A DNA stretch of 64,000 nucleotides from Nitratireductor arenosus (lineage in GTDB: Bacteria; Pseudomonadota; Alphaproteobacteria; Rhizobiales; Rhizobiaceae): positions 62,001-126,000 of the forward strand of contig NZ_WPHG01000001.1 of assembly GCF_009742725.1 (NCBI RefSeq), given 5' to 3'. How positions within the stretch are numbered: the first letter of the stretch is position 1; the number at the start of each line of letters is the position of its first letter. The position numbers and the translations under genes were made by a program. Shown here one piece after another: positions 17,210 to 25,467 of this stretch. The notes under the pieces were generated by a model. That model saw only the letters and a program-made list of their open reading frames with translations, did no database searches and was not told where the DNA came from.

Positions 17210-18468
17210 CCGACATTTCCGGCCTGGCCGCCGCTGCCCCCCCGGCGAACGCGCGACTTGCACGTCGCGAGGCGGAACCGGCAAACGACGCATTCTCCAG
17301 CATCCTGCAGCGCGGGCAAGACAAGCGGCCGGAGCCTGGAAACGAACCGGACGACGCCGCGACGAACCGCCCCGAAGGCAAAGACGACACCGTCATGGAA
17401 GGGCGGCAACCGGCCAATTCGGCAGAGGCGGACGGGTCTGAGCGCCGCCAGCGTCCGCCGGCGCCTGTCGAAGGTCCGTTCACCCTGTTGCGTCATCCCG
17501 GCCTCTCCCTGCGGACGGCCAGCGAAGGCGACAACAGCACCGTGGCGCTTGACGGGGAGAAGGACGAAAGCGAGCCTTCCGGCGACGAGGCCGAGCCGGC
17601 GATGCCGGAAGCGGCGGACATGACGGACACGACGGCGATCCCGCCGCTGGTGCCGGCCGAAACGCCGCGTCGCGCAAATGGCGGTGGCGCGTCCGGAGCA
17701 ACTCCCGTGGCTGACACCCGCGACGGCCGCCGGCCGGAAGCCGCGCAAGTGCGCGCCATGGCCGCGGAGACAGCTCCCATCGAGGAGGAAGCGCCCCGAA
17801 ACGACCAGCCGCGCACGACAGCGCAGGAGCCAGGCGCGAACCACCGGGCGCCCCCGCCGGTCGCCGGCGAGCCCGTCGACCCGCTGCCGATCAAGGTCAA
17901 GGTGCTCGCCGAGGCCAGCCACCTTGGCCTCGGTCCATCCCAATCGGGCGAAACCGTGTCGGCGCTGGCGAAATCCATCGCCGCCGACCGCGGTACGAGC
18001 GAGTTTGCGCGTGTCGCCGCGAGCGCCTCGGATACACCCGGAGTCAATAGGCAAGCGCCGGTCCGCGATCTCACGATTCAGCTTCAGCCGATTTCCCTGG
18101 GGACGGTGAACGCGCGGCTGCGCACTCAGGGAGAACAACTCATGGTGGAAATTCGCGTCGACAATGCCGAGGCGTTTCAGCGGCTTTCGGTCGAGCGGGA
18201 TGCGCTCGCGGCCTCCCTGCGCGGGCTGGGGTTCAAGGTCGACGACGTCACGATCGTCCAGCAGCCCGCTCCCGCCAACGCGGCCCAGGCTGGTCTGTCC
18301 CCGCGCGACGGAAACGGCTCGCCAGGGTTTTCGCCGGGTGCCCGCGAGCAGAACGAAAACCGATCCCACACGGGCGATCACTCGCGACGCGACAACCAAA
18401 AAGGAGGCTCGAATACGGATGCGCGCACTGGCGATTCCGGTCCTGCTTCTGGCGGCATTTACATCTGA
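17206..18468 (+). CDS. fliK: Flagellar hook-length control protein FliK (formerly MotD)
   Basis: 420 residues. A long, low-complexity, Pro/Ala/Glu-rich region (1-280) precedes a C-terminal FliK domain (about 285-360, LTIQLQPISLGTVNARL and VEIRVDNAEAFQRL). Such proteins measure hook length and switch the export gate from hook to filament subunits. The start overlaps motC by ATGA, and the last 50 nt overlap the transglycosylase gene in another frame. In rhizobia this gene was first named motD. Confidence 0.9.
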   Translation: MTDISGLAAAAPPANARLARREAEPANDAFSSILQRGQDKRPEPGNEPDDAATNRPEGKDDTVMEGRQPANSAEADGSERRQRPPAPVEGPFTLLRHPGLSLRTASEGDNSTVALDGEKDESEPSGDEAEPAMPEAADMTDTTAIPPLVPAETPRRANGGGASGATPVADTRDGRRPEAAQVRAMAAETAPIEEEAPRNDQPRTTAQEPGANHRAPPPVAGEPVDPLPIKVKVLAEASHLGLGPSQSGETVSALAKSIAADRGTSEFARVAASASDTPGVNRQAPVRDLTIQLQPISLGTVNARLRTQGEQLMVEIRVDNAEAFQRLSVERDALAASLRGLGFKVDDVTIVQQPAPANAAQAGLSPRDGNGSPGFSPGAREQNENRSHTGDHSRRDNQKGGSNTDARTGDSGPASGGIYI

Positions 18469-18970
18469 AATCGCCGCCGCCAATCCCTGCGAGGGCGAGA
18501 TCCTGCGCGCGTCTGAAAAATACGGCGTGCCGGCGGGAATACTATATGCTGTGGGCCTTACGGAAACAGGCCACAAGGGAAGCCTTCAACCTTTCGCGCT
18601 CAACATAGAGGGGCGAGCCGTCTTCGCTCGCGACAAGGCCGAGGCGATCCGGACCTTCACCGAGGCGAGATCGGGCGGCGCCAAGCTGATCGATCTCGGC
18701 TGCATGCAAATCAATCACCACTATCACCGCGCCCGGTTTACCGGGGTGGCGGACATGCTCGACCCGCGCCGCAACGTCGACTACGCCGCGCGATTTTTGG
18801 CCGAGCTGAAAAAACGCCACACGAGCTGGTCGATGGCCGTCGCGCGCTATCACGCCGGGCCCGACAACGACCCCGCACAAAAGCGTTACGTGTGCCGCGT
18901 GATCCAGAATATGGTTGCAACCGGCTTCGGTCGCTGGACCACGAACGCCCGGGCATTCTGCAACCAATAG
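18419..18970 (+). CDS. Lytic transglycosylase-type (SLT) protein of the flagellar cluster
   Basis: 183 residues. It starts inside fliK after AAGGAGG. A signal peptide (about 1-21) leads to a lysozyme-like domain with the catalytic Glu in [10 protein letters not shown] (about 51), the [10 protein letters not shown] motif (about 99-108) and AVARYHAG (about 141-148). It should cut peptidoglycan glycan strands in the periplasm, presumably to let the rod pass, because the FlgJ protein of this cluster has no hydrolase domain. The same position is occupied by a small transglycosylase in related genomes. Confidence 0.85.
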   Translation: MRALAIPVLLLAAFTSEIAAANPCEGEILRASEKYGVPAGILYAVGLTETGHKGSLQPFALNIEGRAVFARDKAEAIRTFTEARSGGAKLIDLGCMQINHHYHRARFTGVADMLDPRRNVDYAARFLAELKKRHTSWSMAVARYHAGPDNDPAQKRYVCRVIQNMVATGFGRWTTNARAFCNQ

Positions 18971-19016
18971 ATGCATTCCGGCGAGGGATTCCGGCTGCCG
19001 AAACACGAGCCGAAAC

Positions 19017-19036
19017 TGTGGACAAGCTGTGGACAA
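19017..19036 (+). repeat. Tandem TGTGGACAA repeat upstream of ftcR
   Basis: CTGTGGACAAG is followed at once by CTGTGGACAAT, an 11-bp direct repeat. TGTGGACAA is one mismatch from the complement of a DnaA box (TTATNCACA). The pair lies 125 nt before the ftcR start codon and could be a binding site on one face of the helix. Confidence 0.5.
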
Positions 19037-19160
19037 TCCCACGTTGGCCGCTCCCCGAATCCCGAATCGATACATACAAGAAATCACAGTTGCCGGTGAT
19101 TCCCGCCACCGGGTACGCCTTTGTTCGGCGAACCATGAAACTGATTCGGAGGGCGGGCCG

Positions 19161-19829
19161 ATGATTGTGATTGTGGATGAGCGTGATCGAGTAAAAGAGG
19201 GATATTCTTCGCTTTTCGGCAGAGAGGGTGTCCCGAGTGCGGGGTTTTGCGCCAGCGAGTTTGGCGAATGGGTGTCGACAGCGGCCGAGGACGACCTCAA
19301 GGCGGTCGGCGCCTTTCTGATCGGTGAATGCGACAGCCACCCTGTCTCACCACGGGCGTTGCGCGAACGCAGCGGGGCTCCCGTGATCGCGCTGAGTGAC
19401 CACCATTCGCTGGAAAACACGTTGCGGCTGTTCGAACTCGGCGTCGACGACGTCGTCCGCAAGCCGGTGCATATTCGCGAAATCCTGGCTCGGATCGCGG
19501 CGATCCGTCGACGGGCGCAGGACGAGGCGGCCTATACCGAGATCGGAAAGCTGCGCATTTACACCAATGGCAAGGATCCCGAGATCGACGGCACGCCGTT
19601 GCCGTTGCCGCGCCGCGAACGGCGCATTCTCGAATATCTCGCCAGCAATCGCGGACGGCGGGTGACCAAAACCCAGCTTTTCAACGCGATTTACGGAATT
19701 TTCGACGATGAGGTCGAGGAAAACGTCGTTGAAAGCCATGTCAGCAAGCTGCGCAAGAAGCTGCGCGAACGGATCGGCACCGATCCTATCGATTCCAAGC
19801 GTTTCCTCGGATATCGGCTGAACGTGTGA
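19161..19829 (+). CDS. ftcR: Flagellar transcriptional regulator FtcR (OmpR-type, atypical receiver)
   Basis: 222 residues. An N-terminal receiver-like domain (1-115) is followed by an OmpR/PhoB winged helix (about 125-222, [35 protein letters not shown]). The receiver seems degenerate: the strand that normally ends in the phosphorylated Asp reads AFLIGECD. FtcR in Brucella and the homologous Rem in Sinorhizobium are the master activators of the middle flagellar genes. It is transcribed from its own 190-nt upstream region. It is the likely reader of the 26-bp elements before fliF, flgE and flhA. Confidence 0.9.
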   Translation: MIVIVDERDRVKEGYSSLFGREGVPSAGFCASEFGEWVSTAAEDDLKAVGAFLIGECDSHPVSPRALRERSGAPVIALSDHHSLENTLRLFELGVDDVVRKPVHIREILARIAAIRRRAQDEAAYTEIGKLRIYTNGKDPEIDGTPLPLPRRERRILEYLASNRGRRVTKTQLFNAIYGIFDDEVEENVVESHVSKLRKKLRERIGTDPIDSKRFLGYRLNV

Positions 19830-19912
19830 TGCTCCCTGCCTTTCCGTCGCCTTCGGCGGATCAGGCGGGTCTCGGCACCGGCGACGAGCCCGAACCCGGT
19901 GCCAAAGACAGT

Positions 19913-19938
19913 TTCGCGCAAGACAGAAACGATAGCCT
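19913..19938 (+). promoter_or_regulatory. Candidate class-II flagellar promoter element before flgE
   Basis: TTCGCGCAAG, nine bases, ATAGCCT. Same spacing as the elements before fliF and flhA; the nine spacer bases are different, so the two blocks are conserved against a diverged background. It ends 36 nt before the flgE start codon. Confidence 0.62.
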
Positions 19939-19974
19939 GTCAGGTAGCGGTGCTGACCACGAGGAGAAGTTGCA

Positions 19975-21234
19975 ATGAGCCTTTACGGGATGATGCGGAC
20001 CGGGGTATCCGGAATGCAGGGCCAGTCCAACCGGCTCGGCACGGTCGCCGACAACATCGCCAACGCCAACACCAATGGCTACAAGAAATCGATGACCGAG
20101 TTTTCCACCCTGGTGATCGCCAGCGGTGAGGGCAGCTATTCGTCCGGGGGCGTGGTCTCCAATGTGCGCTCGGCCGTCTCGCGCCAGGGTGTCATCCAAT
20201 ATACGCCGTCCGCGACGGATTTGGCCCTCTACGGCAACGGTTTCTTCGTCGTGCAGGATACCGCCGGCCAGCCCTTCCTGACACGCGCCGGTTCCTTCGT
20301 GCCCGACGACGAGGGGCGATTGGTCAACGCGGCCGGCTTCTATCTGATGGGCTACAGCTTCGAAAACGGCGCGCCGACGCCGGTCGGCAATTCCTTCGCC
20401 GGGCTCGAGCCGATCCAGGTGCTCCAGCAGGCGCTGACCGCCATACCGACGACCTTCGGGCGCTTTTCCGCCAATCTGCCGGCCGGCGCCGACGTCGTGG
20501 CCGCCGCCGACCTGCCATCCACCAACGCGCCGGGCGCGGCATTCACCAACAAGACGTCGTTGGTCACCTATGACAGCCTCGGCGGCGAGGTCCTGCTCGA
20601 CATCTATTTCACCAAGACGGCGACGAACGAATGGGAGGTCGCGGTCTACAACCAGGCTGACGGCGCTGCGACAACCGGCTTCCCCTATGCCACGGGTCCG
20701 CTGGCGACGCAGACGCTCACCTTCGACGGCACGTCGGGCAAACTTGCCACCGGCAGCGCCAACGACATCCAGATCCCGATCCCGGGCGGGGAAACGCTCG
20801 ACCTCGATTTTTCCGCACTCAGCCAGCTGTCGGCCGGTTACATCCCCGGCGACGCCAATGTGAACGGCAGCGCAGCCAGCGCCATGAAAGAAGCCAAGAT
20901 CGACGGCGACGGCACGGTCTACGCCCAGTACGAAAACGGCACGCTGCAGGAACTCTACCGGATTCCGCTCGCCAATGTCCGCAGCCCCGACGAACTGAAT
21001 GTCGAAAGCGGCAACGTCTTCAGCCAGAGCACGTCGTCGGGCGATGTTTTTCTCGGCTTCGCCGGTGAAGGCGGTTTCGGGTCGATTCGCGCCGGCGCGC
21101 TTGAGGCCTCCAATGTCGATATCGGCGAGGAGCTGACCGCGATGATCGAATCGCAGCGCAGCTACACCGCCAATTCCAAGGTTTTCCAGACCGGCTCCGA
21201 GCTGATGGATATTTTGGTGAACTTGAAAAGGTAG
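19975..21234 (+). CDS. flgE: Flagellar hook protein FlgE
   Basis: 419 residues. It shows the axial-protein N-terminal motif (NRLGTVADNIANANTNGYK, about 21-39), a FlgE central domain and a C-terminal helix (SYTANSKVFQTGSELMDIL). It assembles the hook between rod and filament. GAGGAGAAG precedes the ATG by 5 nt. It heads the run flgE-flgK-flgL-flaF-flbT-flgD-fliQ, the order found in Brucella. Confidence 0.95.
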   Translation: MSLYGMMRTGVSGMQGQSNRLGTVADNIANANTNGYKKSMTEFSTLVIASGEGSYSSGGVVSNVRSAVSRQGVIQYTPSATDLALYGNGFFVVQDTAGQPFLTRAGSFVPDDEGRLVNAAGFYLMGYSFENGAPTPVGNSFAGLEPIQVLQQALTAIPTTFGRFSANLPAGADVVAAADLPSTNAPGAAFTNKTSLVTYDSLGGEVLLDIYFTKTATNEWEVAVYNQADGAATTGFPYATGPLATQTLTFDGTSGKLATGSANDIQIPIPGGETLDLDFSALSQLSAGYIPGDANVNGSAASAMKEAKIDGDGTVYAQYENGTLQELYRIPLANVRSPDELNVESGNVFSQSTSSGDVFLGFAGEGGFGSIRAGALEASNVDIGEELTAMIESQRSYTANSKVFQTGSELMDILVNLKR

Positions 21235-21266
21235 TCTGACGTGTCCTTGTCGGAAAGAGCTTTGGA

Positions 21267-22718
21267 ATGTCGCTGACGGCCGCCCTCGGGATCGCACAAA
21301 ACGCGCTGCTGACGACGGCGCGGCGGACCAGCATCGTCTCGCAAAACGTCACCAATGCCTCCAATCCCGACTATTCGCGACGCTCAGCCATTCTGTCGAG
21401 CGAGGCGCCCGGCGTTCGCGTCGCCGAAATCCGGCGTGCGGCCGCCGAAGCCCTTTTCCGGCAAAATCTCGGCGCCTCGTCTTCCTGGGAAGCGCAAAAG
21501 CAGTTGCTTGCCGGCCTCGACGCGCTCGCGATCTCGGTCAATGGCGCCGACAACGCCTCCTCGCCCGCGACCGCGCTCGGCAAGCTTCAAGAAGCCCTGC
21601 AGCTCTACGCAACCAGCCCGTCGAGCGCCACGGTCGCCGAAGGCGCGCTGGACGCCGCGCGCCAATTCGTCCATTCGCTCAACAACGGCAGCGCGCAGAT
21701 CCAGACTTTCCGCACCAATATGGACGTGGAAATCGGGTTGGCGGTCAACGATCTCAACAGGCTGCTCGCCGATTTCGAAGTCGCCAACAAATCGGTGATC
21801 GCAGCCCGCGCGACCGGGCGCGACGCATCCGACGCACTCGACCAGCGCGAGGCGATCCTCAAGCAGATATCCGGCCATATCCCCGTCTCGACCTTCGCGC
21901 GCGCCAATGACGACATGGTCATCACCACCGCGGACGGGGCGACCTTGTTCGAGACCAGGCCGCGCGCCGTCTCCTTCGAGAGCACCTCGGCCTATGCGCC
22001 GGGCATAAGCGGCAAGTCTGTCTACATAGACGGCGTTCCGCTCGCGCCCGGCAAGAATGGCGCGGTTTCGGGCCGGCTTTCCAGCCTCGTCACCCTGCGC
22101 GACGAGGTCGCCACGACCTTGCAGACCCAACTCGACGAGATCGCGCGCGGCGCCATCACCGCATTCGCAGAAACCGACCGCACGGGCGGGGGCGCCCCCC
22201 CGCTTGCCGGGCTGTTCACCTGGGCCGGCGGCCCAGCCCTGCCCCCGGCCGGAGTGGCCACAACGGGACTGGCCTATGCGATCACGGTCAATCCGGCGTT
22301 CGATTCCGATGTCGGCGGCACTCCCGCCTTGCTGCGCGATGGCGGCGCCAACGGGGCAGCCTATGTCGCCAATCCCGGCGGAGCCTCCTACGCCGACCTT
22401 CTGATCGACTATGGCGACCGCCTCGGTGATCCGATCGCGTTCGATCCGGCAGCCGGGCTTGCCGCCAATGTCAGCGTCACCGAACTCTCCAGCGGCTCGA
22501 TCGGCTGGATCGAGGCAAACCGCCAGACCGCGTCGAATGCCGAAATGACGACAAGCGCCCTCAAGGTGCGCACCGCCGAGGCGCTGTCGAACGAAACCGG
22601 CGTCAATATCGACGTCGAGATGTCGCTCCTTCTCGATCTCGAACACGCTTACGAGGCATCCGCCCGGCTGATCCGCACCGTCGATCAGATGATGGCGACC
22701 CTCCTGGAAGTGGTGTGA
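21267..22718 (+). CDS. flgK: Hook-filament junction protein FlgK (HAP1)
   Basis: 483 residues. The N-terminal motif (VSQNVTNASNPDYSRR, about 27-42) and the C-terminal helix ending LIRTVDQMMATLLEVV are typical. FlgK caps the hook and joins it to FlgL and then flagellin. It lies 32 nt after flgE and 7 nt before flgL. Length is normal for Rhizobiales. Confidence 0.93.
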   Translation: MSLTAALGIAQNALLTTARRTSIVSQNVTNASNPDYSRRSAILSSEAPGVRVAEIRRAAAEALFRQNLGASSSWEAQKQLLAGLDALAISVNGADNASSPATALGKLQEALQLYATSPSSATVAEGALDAARQFVHSLNNGSAQIQTFRTNMDVEIGLAVNDLNRLLADFEVANKSVIAARATGRDASDALDQREAILKQISGHIPVSTFARANDDMVITTADGATLFETRPRAVSFESTSAYAPGISGKSVYIDGVPLAPGKNGAVSGRLSSLVTLRDEVATTLQTQLDEIARGAITAFAETDRTGGGAPPLAGLFTWAGGPALPPAGVATTGLAYAITVNPAFDSDVGGTPALLRDGGANGAAYVANPGGASYADLLIDYGDRLGDPIAFDPAAGLAANVSVTELSSGSIGWIEANRQTASNAEMTTSALKVRTAEALSNETGVNIDVEMSLLLDLEHAYEASARLIRTVDQMMATLLEVV

Positions 22719-22725
22719 GACAGCC

Positions 22726-23778
22726 GTGAAAGTTTCCTACGTCTCCTCCCAGGCAATCTCCCAGGCGCTCAGGCACTCCCTGTTGCGCATGCAAAGTGAC
22801 CTTGTCAGCGGCCAGAAGGAAGCGCAATCGGGCAAGGTCGCCGATGTCGGCCTGGCGCTCGGCATCCGCACCGGACAGGCCGTGTCGCTGGCGCGGGACG
22901 TCGGCCGGCTTCAGACGATCGTGGATTCCAACACGCTGGTTTCATCCCGTCTCGCCGCGACCCAGGATTCGCTGAGCCGGGTATCGGAGGCCGGATCGAC
23001 GTTCCTGTCCGCGCTCACCGCGGCGGTTTCGGGCGATTCCAATCCGGCCACCACCCGCCAGGCGGGTGTGGTGATGGGGGAGGCGTTGACCGGCATCGTC
23101 AATTCCAGCTTCAACGGCGAACACTTGTTCGCCGGCGTCAACACGGACGTGCGGCCACTCGCCGCCTATCGCGCCGACCCGCCCTCCGCCGCCAAGACCG
23201 CCTTCGACGCGGCCTTCCTGGCGCATTTCGGCTTTGGCCAGAACGATCCGGCCGCCGCCGGCATCGACGGTCCCGCCATCAAGGCCTTCCTAGACGGTCC
23301 AGCCGCCGCCGAATTCCTCGGCGCGGGTTGGGAGACAAACTGGTCGAGCGCCACCGACCAGGGAATTTCAACCCGCATATCGCTCAATGAGACCGTGGAG
23401 ACCTCCGTCAGCGCCAATGTTGACGGGATACGCAAACTCGCCATGGCCGCGGCGATCGTCGACGACCTCTATTCTAGCACCATGAACGAAGGCGCCCTCG
23501 TGGCCGTCGCCGAGACCGCGACACGCTTGGTCACCGAAGCGATGGGAGACATCGCCCAGGTGCAGGCCGCCGCCGGCTTCACCGAGCAGAGGATCAAAAA
23601 CGCCAGTGAACGCATCTCCATGCAGGTCGATATCTTCAACGGCTTCCTGAACGACATGGAAGGTGTGGACCCATACGAGGCGGCGACACGCGTCAACGCT
23701 CTCATCACCCAGATCGAAACCTCCTACGCGCTGACCGCGCGTATCCAGCAACTGAGCTTGACGAGGCTGTTGTCCTAA
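22726..23778 (+). CDS. flgL: Hook-filament junction protein FlgL (HAP3)
   Basis: 350 residues from a GTG start 7 nt after flgK. Flagellin-like N- and C-terminal helices (QAISQALRHSLLRMQSDL; ALTARIQQLSLTRLL) flank a central domain. It forms the second junction ring, on which flagellin polymerises. The ribosome site before the GTG is weak, so translation may be coupled to flgK. Confidence 0.92.
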   Translation: MKVSYVSSQAISQALRHSLLRMQSDLVSGQKEAQSGKVADVGLALGIRTGQAVSLARDVGRLQTIVDSNTLVSSRLAATQDSLSRVSEAGSTFLSALTAAVSGDSNPATTRQAGVVMGEALTGIVNSSFNGEHLFAGVNTDVRPLAAYRADPPSAAKTAFDAAFLAHFGFGQNDPAAAGIDGPAIKAFLDGPAAAEFLGAGWETNWSSATDQGISTRISLNETVETSVSANVDGIRKLAMAAAIVDDLYSSTMNEGALVAVAETATRLVTEAMGDIAQVQAAAGFTEQRIKNASERISMQVDIFNGFLNDMEGVDPYEAATRVNALITQIETSYALTARIQQLSLTRLLS

Positions 23779-23817
23779 TCCGGCGCCAAGACGGCAGAAA
23801 GTGAACACGGAAAGACG

Positions 23818-24165
23818 ATGTATCAGTTTTCATACGCCGACATCCAATCCGACTCGGCCGCGGATGCGAAGGACCGCGAGCGGCAATTGCTGACCAGGTC
23901 CATCGATCTCCTGGTCAGCGCGCGAGAAGCGGGCGCGGGATCGATGCAGGCGGTCGAGGCGGTTCATTTCCTCAACAGGCTGTGGACGGCGTTCGTGGAG
24001 GATCTCGGCAGTCCGGAAAACGGCCTGCCTTCCGAACTGCGCGCCAATCTGATCTCGATCGGCCTGTGGCTGCTGCGCGAGGCAGAGGCGGTCCGGCAGG
24101 GCGAGGCGGACAATTTCGACGGACTGATCGAAGTCTCCCAGATCATCAGGGACGGCATTCAATGA
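23818..24165 (+). CDS. flaF: Flagellar biosynthesis regulator FlaF
   Basis: 115 residues, normal for the family (YQFSYADIQSDSAADAKDRE at the start; LNRLWTAFVEDLGSPENGLP in the middle, about 59-78). FlaF in alphaproteobacteria promotes flagellin synthesis or secretion, acting against FlbT in Caulobacter. The stop overlaps the flbT start by ATGA, so the antagonist pair is translationally coupled. Confidence 0.92.
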   Translation: MYQFSYADIQSDSAADAKDRERQLLTRSIDLLVSAREAGAGSMQAVEAVHFLNRLWTAFVEDLGSPENGLPSELRANLISIGLWLLREAEAVRQGEADNFDGLIEVSQIIRDGIQ

Positions 24166-24608
24166 AGGGCAAGCTCAGGATATCGCTGAAGGCCAACGAA
24201 AAGATCTACATTAACGGCGCCGTGGTGAAGGTCGATCGCAAGACCTCGATCGAGTTCCTCAACGATGTGCAGTTCCTGCTCGAAAACCATGTCATGCTGC
24301 CCGAAAACGCGTCCACGCCGCTGCGCCAGCTCTATTTCATCATTCAGGTCATCCTGATGAATCCGAACGATTCGGGCGACGCGCGCGACATGTTCCGCCG
24401 GTCGTTGCCGCTACTTCTGGCCAGTTTTTCCAGCGAACAAATCCGCGCGACGCTGAAACAGGTCGACAGGCTGGTCGCCGAGGAACACACCTATGAGGCG
24501 TTGAAGATGCTACGCGGCCTGTTTCCGCTCGAGGCCGTCGCTCTGGCCGAAAGCGACACCGCCTACAAACCGATCGAAAACCTGGCGCTGGAGGCGCTTG
24601 CATCATGA
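24162..24608 (+). CDS. flbT: Flagellin mRNA regulator FlbT
   Basis: 148 residues (KLRISLKANEKIYINGAV at the start; FIIQVILMNPND in the centre). FlbT of Caulobacter binds the 5' leader of flagellin mRNA and speeds its decay until hook assembly is complete; in Brucella it acts positively. This window supplies a plausible target: the two flagellin genes share a structured 42-nt leader. It overlaps flaF and flgD by four bases at each end. Confidence 0.93.
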   Translation: MKGKLRISLKANEKIYINGAVVKVDRKTSIEFLNDVQFLLENHVMLPENASTPLRQLYFIIQVILMNPNDSGDARDMFRRSLPLLLASFSSEQIRATLKQVDRLVAEEHTYEALKMLRGLFPLEAVALAESDTAYKPIENLALEALAS

Positions 24609-25003
24609 CCGTAACCAGCGCGACATCCGCACCGCCGGCCCCGGCGCCGCAATCCGACACCAAGCGTTCCAACATGGTCGACTACGATTCTTTCCTGAAG
24701 CTGCTCGTCACGCAGATGAAGAACCAGGATCCGACCAAGCCGATGGAATCCACCGATTATATCGCGCAGTTGGCGACGTTTTCGCAGGTTGAGCAGACAG
24801 TCCAGACCAACAGCAAGATCGACCAGCTCATGCAGGTATCGTTGCTCGGCCAAGCCGACGCCATCATCGGGCGGACCGTGGCCTCGGCCGACGGCGCGAT
24901 CTCCGGCAAGGTCGCGGAGGTGCGCATCGGCAGCGCGGGTCTGGTCGCGGTGCTGGCCGACGGGACCGAGTTTCCGGTCGAAGCGGGCATGACGATCAGC
25001 TAG
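24605..25003 (+). CDS. flgD: Flagellar hook capping protein FlgD
   Basis: 132 residues. It contains the FlgD N-terminal signature (FLKLLVTQMKNQDPTKPMES, about 31-50, and QVEQTVQTNSKI) and a short C-terminal part. It lacks the large Tudor/fibronectin-like region of enterobacterial FlgD, as is usual in Rhizobiales. FlgD sits at the growing hook tip and is replaced by FlgK. The start overlaps flbT by ATGA. Confidence 0.9.
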   Translation: MTVTSATSAPPAPAPQSDTKRSNMVDYDSFLKLLVTQMKNQDPTKPMESTDYIAQLATFSQVEQTVQTNSKIDQLMQVSLLGQADAIIGRTVASADGAISGKVAEVRIGSAGLVAVLADGTEFPVEAGMTIS

Positions 25004-25040
25004 GCTCGGCGGCCTTCCAGGCCGACGGACCCGAAGAACC

Positions 25041-25307
25041 ATGAATGAAGCCGACGCGCTCGATATCGTGCAATTCGCCATCTGGACGGTGCTGATGGCG
25101 TCCGGACCGGCCGTGATCGTCGCCATGCTCGTCGGCGTCTCCATCGCGCTGATCCAGGCTTTGACACAGGTTCAGGAAATCACCCTCACCTTCGTCCCGA
25201 AGATCGTCGCCATCCTGCTCGCCGTCGCCTTTTCCGGGCCCTTCGTGGGAGCGCAGATTTCCTCCTTCACCAACGTCATCTTCCAGCGTATCCAAGGCGG
25301 TTTCTGA
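25041..25307 (+). CDS. fliQ: Flagellar export gate protein FliQ
   Basis: 88 residues with two membrane segments (about 12-36 and 50-74) and the family motif SIALIQALTQVQEITLTFVPK. It is part of the FliPQR export pore in the MS ring. In relatives flhA follows directly; here a 1.6-kb hydrolase gene lies between them. Confidence 0.93.
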   Translation: MNEADALDIVQFAIWTVLMASGPAVIVAMLVGVSIALIQALTQVQEITLTFVPKIVAILLAVAFSGPFVGAQISSFTNVIFQRIQGGF

Positions 25308-25467
25308 TCGCGCCGCGGCCGGCATGAAAAATCGCTTTTCGTCGCCGCGTGGCATCGCGATAGGCGCGGGCCGTTTTGCCACCTTTATCGCATCAGGCAA
25401 GCGATGCCGCGCCGGAGCGCGACCTCGATACATCGAGGTCGCGACGTTCGAAAGGAAGGAATGCCCT

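Noticed and set aside
19017-19036. DnaA-like repeats as a possible replication origin
   Set aside because: Only two imperfect boxes and no AT-rich unwinding region or origin-type genes (dnaA, repABC, hemE) nearby.
25324-25467. Upstream extension of the serine hydrolase to an ATG at 25324
   Set aside because: The longer form has a basic 48-residue lead before the signal peptide and no ribosome site; TTG at 25468 has a strong one.
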